From Symbiodinium microadriaticum (lineage: Eukaryota > Sar > Dinophyceae > Suessiales > Symbiodiniaceae), in the NCBI GenBank assembly GCA_001939145.1, contig LSRX01000535.1:1-64000 (forward strand): a DNA stretch of 64,000 nt. Reading direction: 5' to 3'. This document shows positions 1-9,898 of this stretch, piece after piece. Both the position numbers and the translations under genes were made by a program. The notes under the pieces are model-generated. The model was not told the origin of the DNA and made no database searches. It worked only from the letters and a program-made list of their open reading frames with translations. The first letter of the stretch is position 1; each line of letters opens with the position of its first letter.

Positions 1-54
<54 letters not shown>

Positions 55-89
55 GCTCTTGCTGCTGCTGCTGCTGTTGCTTCTGCTTC

Positions 90-131
<42 letters not shown>
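1..131. repeat. CTG/TGC triplet repeat
   Basis: Nearly pure TGC/CTG triplets with a few interruptions (CGCTCTT near 55, TTCTGCTTC near 80). The array runs off the left edge of the window, so its full length is unknown. Confidence 0.95.
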
Positions 132-408
132 GCTGGTCTTCTTGGTGGTGGTGGTTGTTGGTTAGTTACTTCAGTTAGGGAGTGATGAGGAACGCTGGAT
201 GGCATGCTGATTCATGACTCAATGACGGAACCGCTGCAGGATGCAGACAATTCTGGCCGAGTTTCATACAAGGAGTGGACGCCAAACTCTCAGCCGCCTA
301 GACCTGGACCCGTTGATAAACCACCCAGAGAAACTGCTTCTTGCTGGTGCAACATCAAGGGGTCATGTTGCTCGAACTTGATCACGATATTGCCTCCATC
401 TGCTCAGG

Positions 409-960
409 AACGGCATGTACCGGCTGCGACTCGACACATGGCCGGTGATCTCCGACATGGAGCAAGGAGCAGCATGGGCCCTGGCAGCGCAGCTGGCTGG
501 GGCTGTTGGTGCAGCGAGAGTCCGAGAGGACCGCTCCACTTCCGATAGTGCGACGAAGAAATCCAGCACTCCAGGTAGTTGACAAGATCGGTGCAGCTGC
601 CTCGAAGTGGATTGGAAAGGTTTGCTGGTACAAGGCTGGAAGATGTGTGAGCGTAATTTCCAAGAACAGTGCTGGCCGAAGTGGAGAATGTGAGAGGATA
701 CCAGCAGCATGCCCAAGTTGCTTTGGAGCAGGTTTTCAAGCTGGTAGATGTGGACGGATCAGGCGAGATAGGCCGCTAACCTGCAAGTAGTCAGTTCAAA
801 GCCGATCGATGTCTTGTAAATGCAGTGTATCGCGAATAAGGCCCGGAGGGAAGCTTGACACACAAGTGTCAGAGCGCCAACCCTTTCGCAGCGCAGGTTT
901 CGATGAGTTCTTTCGAATTATCCGCCGTCCGAGCCTCACCGAGCTCGCCTTCTACAGTGT
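409..960 (+). CDS. EF-hand protein, internal exons (gene incomplete)
   Basis: Two exons join into one EF-hand. The exon at about 669-774 ends with FKLVDVDGSGEIG, a canonical calcium loop (D1, D3, S5, G6, I8). A GC-type intron (775-896, acceptor GCGCAG|G) then leads to an exon from 897 reading FDEFFRIIRRPSL, and the phase matches exactly (C+GT gives Arg). A further open stretch at 415-582 (beginning MYRLRLDTWPV) and a short one near 583-627 may be upstream exons, but their frames are less certain. The family cannot be named from one EF-hand; ion channels, kinases and many other dinoflagellate proteins carry it. Neither the start nor the end was found. A second EF-hand-like exon lies at 16.35 kb and could belong to the same gene if the material between is intronic, which is speculation. 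Confidence 0.55.
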
Positions 961-1039
961 ACAGGGACCAGTGATGGATTCTGAGACCAGGTCCACTGCC
1001 ATGCCTGGCAATCACCACCAAGGAAATTTCCAATCCTGA

Positions 1040-1535
1040 GCTCAAGGTCGGGTAGCATCGCAGCAGTTGGGCCTAACTGTGTAATTCAATTCTGCAACTC
1101 GCTTTTCCTGCGACAGTCTTGCCGATGTCTTAGTGCCTTCGCGTTTGTTGGCAGGGCTTGTGGAAGGCAATGGACCAAGACATGCCAGCAGCTCAGGGCC
1201 AGTCTGAGCTGAGGCGTACCGACCATGTCGAAAGATTTGCCCATCCAGAGCTGCACACAAGGTCTGGGGCGATAAGTGTCCAGGAATTTATGATCTTCAT
1301 GCGGCGGCTGGAGGTTGACATGGGGAAGCCATGAAGCCATCAATGCCGCTGGGGATTGACAGACGCGCCCGAAGGTCCGCCGTGGCTTTGCGAGATGGCG
1401 GCCGCAGGTAATGCAAGGTGCCGCGTGTTGATGATGCCGGCTGCAAGGCAAGCCGTTTATGCACAGTTGCACGGCCAGGCACACCCGTGGCCAAGGCAGC
1501 CGTGGCGGCCGAAGTGGCGGCGCGCGCCAAGGCAC
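1040..1535. other. No gene recognised
   Basis: Open frames exist, but none has a recognisable motif. An alanine-rich stretch near 1480-1535 runs straight into the tetranucleotide repeat and is probably not a real protein. Confidence 0.4.
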
Positions 1536-1615
1536 GTCTATCTATCTATCTATCTATCTATCGATCTATCTATCGATCTATCGATCTATCGATCTATCGA
1601 TCTATCGATCTATCG

Positions 1616-1647
<32 letters not shown>

Positions 1648-1770
1648 CTCTCGCTCTCTCTCGCTCGCTTTATATATATATATAGATATGTATATCTATA
1701 TGTATATATATATATATACATATAGTACACACATATACATATACATATATATATATATATATATAGATAG
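1536..1770. repeat. TATC/GATC tetranucleotide array followed by TA-rich repeat
   Basis: Runs of TCTA and TCGA tetramers fill about 1536-1646. A short CTCTCT stretch follows, then TATATA/TATG-type repeats to about 1770. Reading through it gives artificial Tyr/Leu/Ser/Ile protein sequence. Confidence 0.95.
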
Positions 1771-2033
1771 ATGTAGCAAGGACCTGCGTGGTCTATTTGG
1801 AAAATGCCCTTTTGGAATGAATATGGTTAAGAAAACGAATCTTTCGGTTATTGGGATGTATGAGAAAGATAATAAACAAAATAAAACAAACAAAAAACAA
1901 AAAACACAAACAGGCAAATCAGGCCATCAGTCCCAAAAACAAATGAACAAGAAATACACAAACACAACAAGCAAAATAAACACAGCACAACAAACAGCAA
2001 GACAATGTGCACAAACCCCTGCAGCCAGGCAGT

Positions 2034-2036
2034 AGT

Positions 2037-2078
<42 letters not shown>

Positions 2079-2098
2079 CAGTAGTAGTAGTAGTAACG
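2034..2098. repeat. TAG triplet repeat
   Basis: About 19 TAG units with one CAG interruption. It lies directly upstream of the oxygenase-like fragment and may mark where that fragment was truncated. Confidence 0.95.
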
Positions 2099-2102
2099 AC
2101 TA

Positions 2103-2645
2103 GTGGGCCTCTTGCCATGTGATGCCTCAGTACGCTGGAAGCAAGCTATCAGGGCAGACCAACAAGCGCCTCATAGAGTGACAGTTGGCGCATGGAATCG
2201 AGGACCAATGACTGGTTTGCATAAAACTGGTCAGGACTTTCCATGGAGCGCCAGAGTGTTTTGTGGAATAATGAGATCGTGGGATGATGAGTTCAGCTTT
2301 ACTTCATGCACGATGAGTCGCAATGTAGCTGCTGCCCCTCATCGTGACAAGTTCAACCATGCTGCTTCTCAGAATCTCTGTTTGCCATGTTCTGAATTCC
2401 AGGGAGGCGAAATCTTTATCGAAGACCCGGCTGGCAATAGTCGATTGCAACAGTCGGGCCCAGCGGGACATGTGCTACAGGCAACCTCTGCTCTGCAATT
2501 CTCACCAAGGCGCATCCATGCAACCCTTCCATGGGAGGGGGATCGCCTTCTCTTGATAGCATACCACATCGGTATGAGTTCGAGATTGTCGGTTGAAGAT
2601 CTCGCTGGTCTCTACGACATAGGTGCTAACCCAGGGTTTTTGTGA
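2103..2645 (+). pseudogene. 2-oxoglutarate/Fe(II) oxygenase-like domain, truncated remnant
   Basis: A 180-residue open frame resembles the C-terminal catalytic domain of dinoflagellate 2OG-Fe(II) dioxygenase-like proteins, as I know the family. Visible elements in order: MSRNVAAAPHRDKFN (His-x-Asp metal-binding pair), GGEIFIED (strand after the first metal site), FSPRRIHATLPWEGDRLLLI (second metal His, and the Arg that would bind 2-oxoglutarate), and a short C-terminal tail ending GANPGFL. If active, the domain would oxidise a nucleic acid or protein substrate using iron and 2-oxoglutarate; the substrate cannot be told. The N-terminal part is missing, the frame begins just after a TAG repeat, and the next feature downstream is a LINE. 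It is therefore probably a fragment of a multi-copy or mobile gene. A final exon of an expressed gene is the alternative. Confidence 0.6.
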
Positions 2646-3022
2646 CTTGTAGGCTGTCTGTCCAAGGTGGAGCACGAAGCAAAAAAGACGATGCAATGCC
2701 CTGCCATCCGGGCAAACCAGGATATCCTCTGCTGTGCTCTCTGAGGTCATGGCGACGATAACCGGTGGGGCCTAGCATGCTCGATGAGATGAAAGCTGAT
2801 CCGAGCCTAAGCTCCTGCAATCAGCGTCACATTAACAGCAAGTTTGAGATCCTGTACAGATGGCAACTACGAAACTGTAGCACTGCAAGCATATCAGCAT
2901 TCGGTGAATATGGAGCAGTGGCCAAGGGGCGGTGCTTGTTGTTTATCGGACCACACAATACATGTGGTGCTGTTCGCAGCCGGGCAAATGCCTGCCGGAC
3001 GCCAGGCGGACTCCGTCGCGAG
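2646..3022. other. Intergenic, nothing recognised
   Basis: No open frame with a recognisable motif. The stretch ends at the GA repeat that abuts the spliced-leader relic. Confidence 0.5.
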
Positions 3023-3044
3023 TGAGAGAGAGAGAGAGAGAGAG
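3023..3044. repeat. GA dinucleotide repeat
   Basis: Eleven GA units directly abut the 5' end of the retroposed sequence. It may have been the insertion target, or part of a target-site duplication whose partner I could not find. Confidence 0.9.
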
Positions 3045-3045
3045 A

Positions 3046-3065
3046 CGTAGCCATTTTGGCTCAAG
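3046..3065 (+). other. Dinoflagellate spliced-leader (DinoSL) relic
   Basis: The 20 bases CGTAGCCATTTTGGCTCAAG match positions 3-22 of the conserved 22-nt DinoSL exon, which dinoflagellates trans-splice onto nuclear mRNAs. The next bases are CCGCG rather than GT, so this is not an SL RNA gene, where a splice donor follows the exon directly. It is best explained as a spliced leader copied back into the genome with a reverse-transcribed mRNA. It lies 384 bases before the LINE ORF1 methionine. Confidence 0.9.
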
Positions 3066-3448
3066 CCGCGAGTGGTTCAAGGGTGCCGAGGCCAACCTGC
3101 CAGTGCTCTTGATCCTTTCTCTCCTTCCCCCCTCGTCTTAGGGGCCTCGGTGACTCTCAACCCGGCCGCTTGAAACAGGGAACCTGACCGCACTTCCGAG
3201 CCATTGCAGCACGCAGAGAAGGGCGAGTTTGCGCTGTCCATCGCGGGGGTCCGGGAAGCGAAGATAGGGGGGTACGCAGCCCATCGTGATCCCTCGTCGA
3301 GGCGTGAGGGGGACACTGAGCACAGCTACCTGCCCGCACTCGGCGGCCTACACACTGAGGGCGCAGGCGGAACGATCCAGTGCATCGAGAGGGGGTCGTA
3401 AAGTATAACCTGGTTGTGCATCGAGCTTCTATCCCGACGGCACCGAGA

Positions 3449-4468
3449 ATGGCAACTTCAAGGGGAGGAGGCATGGAAGCTGGGGGGCAGCAAACCCCCA
3501 TCGAAGTCGACCCGGAGGAGCGAGGCCCGGGGGGCGAAGAGTCCCCAGCCAAAAAGGGGAGGACACAAGAACAGGCGCTCACGCTCTCCATGCTGCGCAC
3601 CGTCCTGGCAGAGGAGAGGGAACGAGACAGAGAACACCTGGCCAGCAGCCTAGCGGGGGTCAAGAGCGACGTCATGAACATGCAGGGGAGAGTGCAAGAG
3701 GTTGAAAACATAGTGCAGCAACAAGTCCAGGATACAGTCCGCGCGCTAGACAGAGTCACCAGAAGCTATGACAAACAGGCGGGGGCATTGGAGGAGGTCA
3801 AGGCAGCACAATTCCAGCTGGAGGCGAGGCTGCAATCCCTGGAGCAGAAGCCGCCCTCGACGGCTCCTGGCAGCACGGCTGACACGGAAGGGGGGAGGCG
3901 ACCAGCCCTTATTATCGGGGGGTGGCACCCGGACCAAGCAGCCGAAGATACCCTCAAAGCAGCTCGAGAAGTTCTACGCTCCTTGGACGTCCCACTCAAT
4001 GGGGATGAGTTGTTCGTGCCGGGACTGAGGAGGGGCTATGCGATTCTACCGATTACGCCCAAGCCGTTCGAAGACGAAGATGCGAGAAGAGCACGAATCC
4101 AGGGGGCGATCCAAAAGGTCAGGAACGCTAATGTCATGCTGGGCAAGAACGAGGCCGGGGGAATGAGGAAGCTGTGGATCGCGATCAGCCAAAGCCCGGA
4201 ACGACGCAAGCGAGCAAAGCTGGCCGGCAAAGTGAAAAGGATGATCCTGGAAATGGGGGGAGCCGTCCGCGACATGGAGGTTGAGTTCGCTACGGGCACT
4301 GTGTGGTACCAACACCAAAAGGTGTCCAGCGCCACGGCCGAAAAGCCACCAATCGCCGAGACGGCGGGGGCTGGCTGGGTGGATGTCAAGCACATCGCCA
4401 AGCTGCTTCGCAAGCCTTTGGCGGAAGTGGAGGCGTCATGGGGGGACCGCAAAGCGGAGCTCCTCTGA
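3449..4468 (+). CDS. LINE ORF1 protein (coiled coil plus RNA-binding-like domain)
   Basis: A protein of 339 residues if translation starts at the methionine at 3449; the open frame extends upstream to 3380. The N-terminal ~50 residues are Gly/Glu/Pro-rich with a basic AKKGR patch. Residues about 50-145 have heptad-like spacing (LRTVLAEERERDREHLASSL, then VKSDVMNMQGRVQEVENIV), indicating a coiled coil for oligomerisation. The central part, from RRPALIIGGW onwards, resembles the RRM-like fold of LINE ORF1 proteins, which act as nucleic-acid chaperones in the retrotransposition particle. The C-terminal part is basic and charged. The frame ends in TGA at 4466-4468, and ORF2 continues in the same frame. 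The assignment rests on position and layout rather than on a diagnostic motif. Confidence 0.7.
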   Translation: MATSRGGGMEAGGQQTPIEVDPEERGPGGEESPAKKGRTQEQALTLSMLRTVLAEERERDREHLASSLAGVKSDVMNMQGRVQEVENIVQQQVQDTVRALDRVTRSYDKQAGALEEVKAAQFQLEARLQSLEQKPPSTAPGSTADTEGGRRPALIIGGWHPDQAAEDTLKAAREVLRSLDVPLNGDELFVPGLRRGYAILPITPKPFEDEDARRARIQGAIQKVRNANVMLGKNEAGGMRKLWIAISQSPERRKRAKLAGKVKRMILEMGGAVRDMEVEFATGTVWYQHQKVSSATAEKPPIAETAGAGWVDVKHIAKLLRKPLAEVEASWGDRKAELL

Positions 4469-4534
4469 GAAAGACGTGGTCGGCAGACCCAGTTTCACGC
4501 GGCTGAAGGGGGACTTGGGCCCTCACTTTTTCGA

Positions 4535-7184
4535 ATGGGAACCTGGAACGTTGGGGGACTCACGGCTCAAAACGTGCTGGAGCTCACCAAGTCGTTTGCC
4601 GGGGACCGAGACCTTGAGACGTTGCAAGGTTTGATGCTGCAAGAAGTCATTGTCGAGCCGGGGGTTCAGTTCCTTGAAGACCAGGGGTGGACCATGGTTT
4701 GCGGCAAGAATTTGAGAGACTGGAGAGGCACTGCAATTGCGTTTCGCAGCACAGCAGCCAAGCACACAAACTCAGTTCTGCTACCCGGGGGGATAGCCAC
4801 TACACTCACCCAAGCCGACCCCAAGCAAAGCACACGCTACATCTCGGGGCACATCCCGCATCATGCAACCATTGCGCAGACAGAAGCACTGCTTGGGGGA
4901 TGGCACGATGTTCTGGCCCGCTCCAAAGTTGTGGTGGGCTTTGATGCCAATGAGACCTTCTCGGACCCAGACGACCAAGGCTGGCGTGCACATACCGGCA
5001 GGGGGGAGCTGGTCCTGGCCACCATGGCAGAGCACGCCATACAGGGCCCACCCCAAGAGCTACACATCCCCACCTACCACCCATACAACACGGCGATGGA
5101 ATCCCGACGGTTGGACTATGTCATGGTGAAGGGCCACGACGTAACAGCCGGGGGGGTTAAAGCTGAAAGCAGGCACATGGCCAGCTCCGATCATGACCTG
5201 GTCATGCTCAGCCTTGCGGGCCGCTCACCTGCCCCTGACCGACACCACAGACCCACGTGGGGAGGGCGACGTTACCTGCGGGGGGTTGACCCAAAGGCAG
5301 CAGCCAGCCAGCCGCCAACACAAACCGACACGCGTACAGCAATCGCGCAGCTCGCCCAGCGCATCACAGAGCATGGCCGGCCCAGCCAACGTTTCCATGA
5401 AAGCCAGGCGCTCCGCCAACTCAGACAGCAAGCCAGGCAAGCGAGGGGGATTGAGGCAAGGGGGTTGTGGAAGCAAGTCTCCAGACAAAGGACACGCGAG
5501 CACCGTGCCTGGCAGGGGGAGTTGGTGCTAGCAGCAAGCCAAGCGAACTGGGGGGCATACCGTGCAATCCAACAGAACACAGCCAGAGTGGGGTGGCAGC
5601 ACACACTGATGGATGATGCACAATGGCGCTCCAAGCTCACCACCCACTTCAAGGGAATCTTCGCCAAGGCCCCAGCTGCTCGCACGAGGCGGCGCCTTCA
5701 AGACACGAGGGGGGCACTGGAGGCTATTTGCAAACGCACACCGTGGGTGCCCTTTACGGGGGACGACCTGCTGCTGGCGACACGCACCTGGAAGCACAAC
5801 AAGGCCACTGGCCCTGATTCCATTACACATGAGCTGCTTAGGCAGCTGATTCGGGAGCCAATGTGGGAGGGGCGCATCCTACACATGGTTAACGATTTTC
5901 TCTACAAAGGAGAAGTCCCGGCACCGGTCCTCCAGGGCATGACCATACTTCTGCCCAAAACCCAGGGGGACCCCCCCACTTGGGGGGACACCAGACCCAT
6001 TACGTTAAGTTCCGCGGTGCTCAAGTGGTTCGCACAGCTGCTGTTGCTTCGAGGGGGGAAACGACTCCAGGAGGATGCGCCCTACCAGTGGGCAGGCAGG
6101 GGCAAACAAGCACCAGAGCTGTTAGTGGTGTTGCGGAGAGTGGTGAGACACGCCAAAGAATGGGGGGTCCCGACCTGGCTCGTCAAGCTTGATGTGAGGA
6201 AGGCCTTCGACAGTGTATGGCAGGAAAGTATGGGCGACATGGTGGCACAGCGCGTTGGGGGTTTGAAGCGCGGGAAATGCAGGTGGCCGTAGGGGATACA
6301 GTCACAACAATCCCACAGTCGAACGGGGTGAGACAGGGCTCCCCAGACAGCCCCATTCTGTTTAGCCGCATAGTGGGGGACTGCCTTGAACAAGCACTTC
6401 AGGAAACCCAGCATCTGCTCACGCCAGCCAAAGGCCCAGCCCCACCAGAATCAGGGGGGGCTTTCATGGACGACACGTACCTCTGGTCACATGATGCCAC
6501 CCACCTCCAAGCGACGTTGGCGGCGCTGGAACGACACTTGGCACGACATGGGCTTCTGATCAATCCGGGGAAGACCGCCATAATCTTCAGCCAGCCGCAC
6601 GGAGGGGGAGAGTTCCGCCTTGGGGGGGCAATGGTGGGATGCAAGCCATTTGGGGAGGTCATCACAGCCCTCGGCTCGCCCATTACCTTCGGCGAGAGCG
6701 TTGCAGCCATCATCACCGAAATGAACCACCGAGCGCGAAAAGCGTTCCACAAACACGCCGCCTTGCTGTGCGCGGCAACCCCGCTCAAAGGCAGACTGAC
6801 GCTACACCAAACCCTAGTTCGGGGGGCAGCACTGTGGGGGGACAAGCTTGGCCAGTCACGGATGGCATCCTCCGTGCCATTAACACCACCCAGCCCCTGC
6901 AGATACGCCGCATGATGCATCCTGTGCGCAGGCCGGGGGAGCAGTGGCCATGGGAGGCTTGGCACATCCGCGCCATGAGGGGGGCCCGGGTCGCGCTACA
7001 GCAGTCCAAAGTCCCCCGCTGGAGCACCTTCCAACTGGGCCACACTTGGGACCTTTACGGACACATGGCCCGAGCGCAGCCAGGGGGGAGACCCATGTTG
7101 AGGTGGAAAGACCTGCAGTGGTGGGAACATGAGAAGCAGAACCCTGGGTGTCCGCGCACGTTGCGGGAACAACTTTTGTCATGA
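4535..7184 (+). pseudogene. LINE ORF2: endonuclease plus reverse transcriptase, two frame changes
   Basis: First segment 4535-6292. An AP-type endonuclease at the N-terminus shows TWNVGG, the LQEV glutamate, GFDANE, RRLDYVMV and SSDHDLV, which are the active-site boxes that nick target DNA. The reverse transcriptase follows, with NKATGPDSIT, DTRPITLSS and the motif A core KLDVRKAFDSV. A shift near the G5 run at about 6260 leads into the second segment (to 6915), with motif B (GVRQGSPDSP) and the catalytic FMDD of motif C. Residues expected between motifs A and B look shortened, so a small deletion may accompany this shift. A second shift near the G6 run at about 6836 leads to a third frame that ends at 7184 with the C-terminal region (RWSTFQLGHTWDLYGHMAR). 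ORF2 would make cDNA by target-primed reverse transcription. As it stands, the copy encodes no complete enzyme. Confidence 0.85.
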
Positions 7185-8358
7185 GACCGTTGTTTACTCT
7201 TAGGCGCCTGTTTCGGGGCTCGTAACATGTCAACTTGGAGCAGAAATATCCTACCCTTCCAAGATGTACGAAAAAGGTAAATTTAGTACAAAAACAAGGG
7301 AAACGAAAGGATAATAAGTGTAGTGCGCGGCTTTTCTTCAATTGATTGAATTCGTCGTTCTTGTTATGTTCAAGCTCTGCTTCACCGCAATCATGCATTT
7401 TACTTGCCCTCGTAGCGGTAAGGAAAACAGGAAACCGCGGCTCGCTTTCTTCTTACTCGATCCCAGGTACCGAAGCAAGCACAGTTTTTATGCAAAAGAC
7501 ACGACAGAAAGGCCACATGTGTTAAACTAAAATGTGGCTTCCTTCCTCGGTACTTTACTGCGATGGCTCATGACTGGTCAATGGTGTGTTGTTCCTCTTA
7601 ATTCGGTTCCAAATCATCACTCGTGTCTCGTTTTTTGGCAGATAGAGTTGAGAAGCAGCTACAAGCCCACCGCTGACCAGATACCGCATTGAAAGGTTGC
7701 GCCAAAAGACGTAGATGGCAAGCTGTAAGGTGGAGGAAGGTAATAAATGGAAAAATGACCCGGAATCGTCGACTCATCCTGCTATTAGAACGCTCCCTAC
7801 CTTCGAGAGGATTCGAACCTTAAAGATCCTTGTGTGTCGTATGCATACAAAAGAAGTGTGCATGCATCCGCTCGTCTGCCCGCAATACTTCATGCAATCA
7901 AGCAAAGACATCCATGATACGTTTAGAAGATATTGCTGTTGAGTAGGAAATATGCGTTTGCCAGGCAAGACATACTAAGTTCTAGTGCAAAATCATTCAC
8001 TCCTAAACCTATGTCCTACACCTCCATGATTACGTTGAAGATTAAGGTGACCCNGTTTTCTTGCAGCTGAGTCTTAAGTAAGGTCCATGTTGCGTTTGGG
8101 TCGCTATATGTGCTATTCAGGGCAATATCAGAGTCGCCACTGGTACCCATCACAGGCCCAAGGCCAAGCTAAGTGTCAGGGTTGACGTTGTTTAGAACTA
8201 TGAATCACTTCAGTTTTCGCGTTGGTTTGAAGGTATTGAATGGGGTTTTAACCCTAGTCTGAATGCAAATATATATGCAATATTGGAGTTGCCATGAGGG
8301 TGAATATGGGGGCCGATGTTGAGTTTGGGGAATACGCGTCGGAAGTAGTGAATGTATG

Positions 8359-8429
8359 ATGCTATGACGATCAATATGGGCATGAGTAATGAATACTTAA
8401 TGCTATGACGGTTAACATGGGCAGTAGTA
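8359..8429. repeat. Two diverged ~30-bp direct repeats
   Basis: Copies at 8359-8388 and 8400-8429 both begin ATGCTATGACG and share ATATGGGCA/ACATGGGCA followed by a TAGTA-like end. They differ at a handful of positions. Confidence 0.7.
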
Positions 8430-8727
8430 AACATTGGTAGACGCTCACGTTAGACCTGTTAGCAGTACTTCAGGTTTGAAAAGCTTCGTTGAAGCCAATT
8501 TCAAGGTTGCCACTTAGGCCACAATGGGCTTTACCATTGAAGCTACGCATGCGGTTTAGTTTAATACTAAAGTGAATTGTAGGGTTGCAATAGAAGAGAA
8601 ATAGTAGGGTTGTTGCTTATTTTATTTCTCCATGAGATGTGAGGGACCTCAACAAGACTTCATTTGCTTCCATGCACAAGCTGCTAGGATGACATTAAGT
8701 CAGACGACTTTTCAGCTTCACTTCGAC

Positions 8728-9032
8728 TCTAGAAAGGTATGCTACCATGCTGGAATGCATGTTGAATAGGGTGAAAATGAAAAGCCATGTCATGTGTATG
8801 TCTACTGTTACGACCACGATTACTACTAGAATTATGTTAATTTTGCTGTTTATCTTCAGCCATTCCATGTGGACTTCTGTGAGCAACACATGGAAAACAT
8901 AGCTACATGCTATCGTGGATTTGATTTGCACGCAAATCTAAAAGGGTAGGCTATCATGCTGGTCATCGTAGGGGAATATGGAAAGTCGCGCCATTCTTCG
9001 GTCTATTGTCACAACCGCTATTGCTACTAGGA
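8728..9032. repeat. Two diverged ~100-bp direct repeats about 210 bp apart
   Basis: Both copies start with TCTARAARGGTA and then GCTAYCATGCTGG. Both end with CTATTGTCACAACC/CTACTGTTACGACC followed by a TTGCTACTAG/TTACTACTAG stretch. They look like decayed repeat units of an unknown element. Confidence 0.65.
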
Positions 9033-9898
9033 AGCACATTGGTGCTAGCACTCCTTTGTGTTTTGAGTTGTTGCCAAAAGACGTCAATCAGCAAGACACG
9101 GCAAGCAACGCCACATGTAAGTATTGCTCACCGTGAGTTGGAGTTCCATGCATCACAATTACAATCTCATTTGTCGCCGAGGCATGTTAGAGCGTGTTTG
9201 TTCGCCAGAATATGTTTCTGCTATCTTCGTTCAAGTCGCCATCATAATAAAAGGCCTTGTGCTGGATTATTCTGCCTGCGTGAGATGACTCGTGTATGAG
9301 TAAGAGGAATGAGTACATCATGGAGCACTACTGTGAAGCACTTTGACGGTCAATCCGGAGTTTTGAACTTCAATGCCGAGGATTGAATTTCAAAACCCAT
9401 GGATCCAAGATTCAAGATTGAAGATTCCAGGAGCAAAAACAGAGCAGTGCGCCACCAGTTGCCTACGGAGAGTCACAGAAGGAGAGAACACGATCACATG
9501 TTGTGCTTCTTCCTTCGGTGCATGCTTTCCATCCGCTCTCTCCCTGACAAAAACAAGCCCGACTCATGTAACGCACGTTCCCAGAACCGTCTTTCCAGCA
9601 AACGTCGTTTCGGGAATAGTCTTTCGACCCCCAGGGAGAAGCCAAGGAAACAGCGACACACGCATGTCAAATACAACGCGCTCGCAGACCCAGAAAGACA
9701 GGTGGTGCCGGTGGCGGGGGTGGGATGGAAGCAAACAGCCTTGGACCTGCCAGCCTGGGGGAGATTGGGGGAACAGTTTGTTTCCATGTTCGATGTGCCG
9801 TGGACGTCCGGCAAGCAAAGCAGCATTACTAACCTCACACCAAACAATACAACCGGGGGGAGACAGCATGCGAATGAGACAGAAATGTTGAGAGCCTA

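Larger units (their letters stand above)
3046..7184 (+). mobile_element. Non-LTR retrotransposon (LINE), near full length, frameshifted
   Basis: The element comprises a spliced-leader relic at its 5' edge, a ~384-base leader, ORF1 with coiled coil and probable RNA-binding domain, and ORF2 with apurinic-type endonuclease followed by reverse transcriptase and a C-terminal region. No LTRs, integrase or RNase H were seen. The 3' boundary is not certain because there is no clear poly(A) or repeat tail; 7184 is the end of the last coding segment. Two frame changes in ORF2 (about 6.26 and 6.84 kb) make this copy inactive unless they are sequencing errors in G runs. G5-G7 runs are extremely frequent on the coding strand. 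Confidence 0.85.
7185..9650. other. AT-richer region with degenerate repeats, no gene seen
   Basis: No open frame shows a motif or codon pattern like the neighbours. Two sets of diverged direct repeats are visible (8359-8388 with 8400-8429, and 8728-8831 with 8937-9032). The base composition differs clearly from the flanking G-run-rich blocks. One N lies near 8054. Confidence 0.5.

Noticed and set aside
3066..3081. Second, tandem spliced-leader relic (GTGGTTCAAG after the first)
   Set aside because: Only about 8 of 12 positions match; too weak to call.
7800..7880. Possible tRNA on the - strand (GGTTCGAATCC-like string)
   Set aside because: Only the T-loop resembles a tRNA. The T stem pairs poorly and no acceptor, D-arm or anticodon stem can be folded around it.
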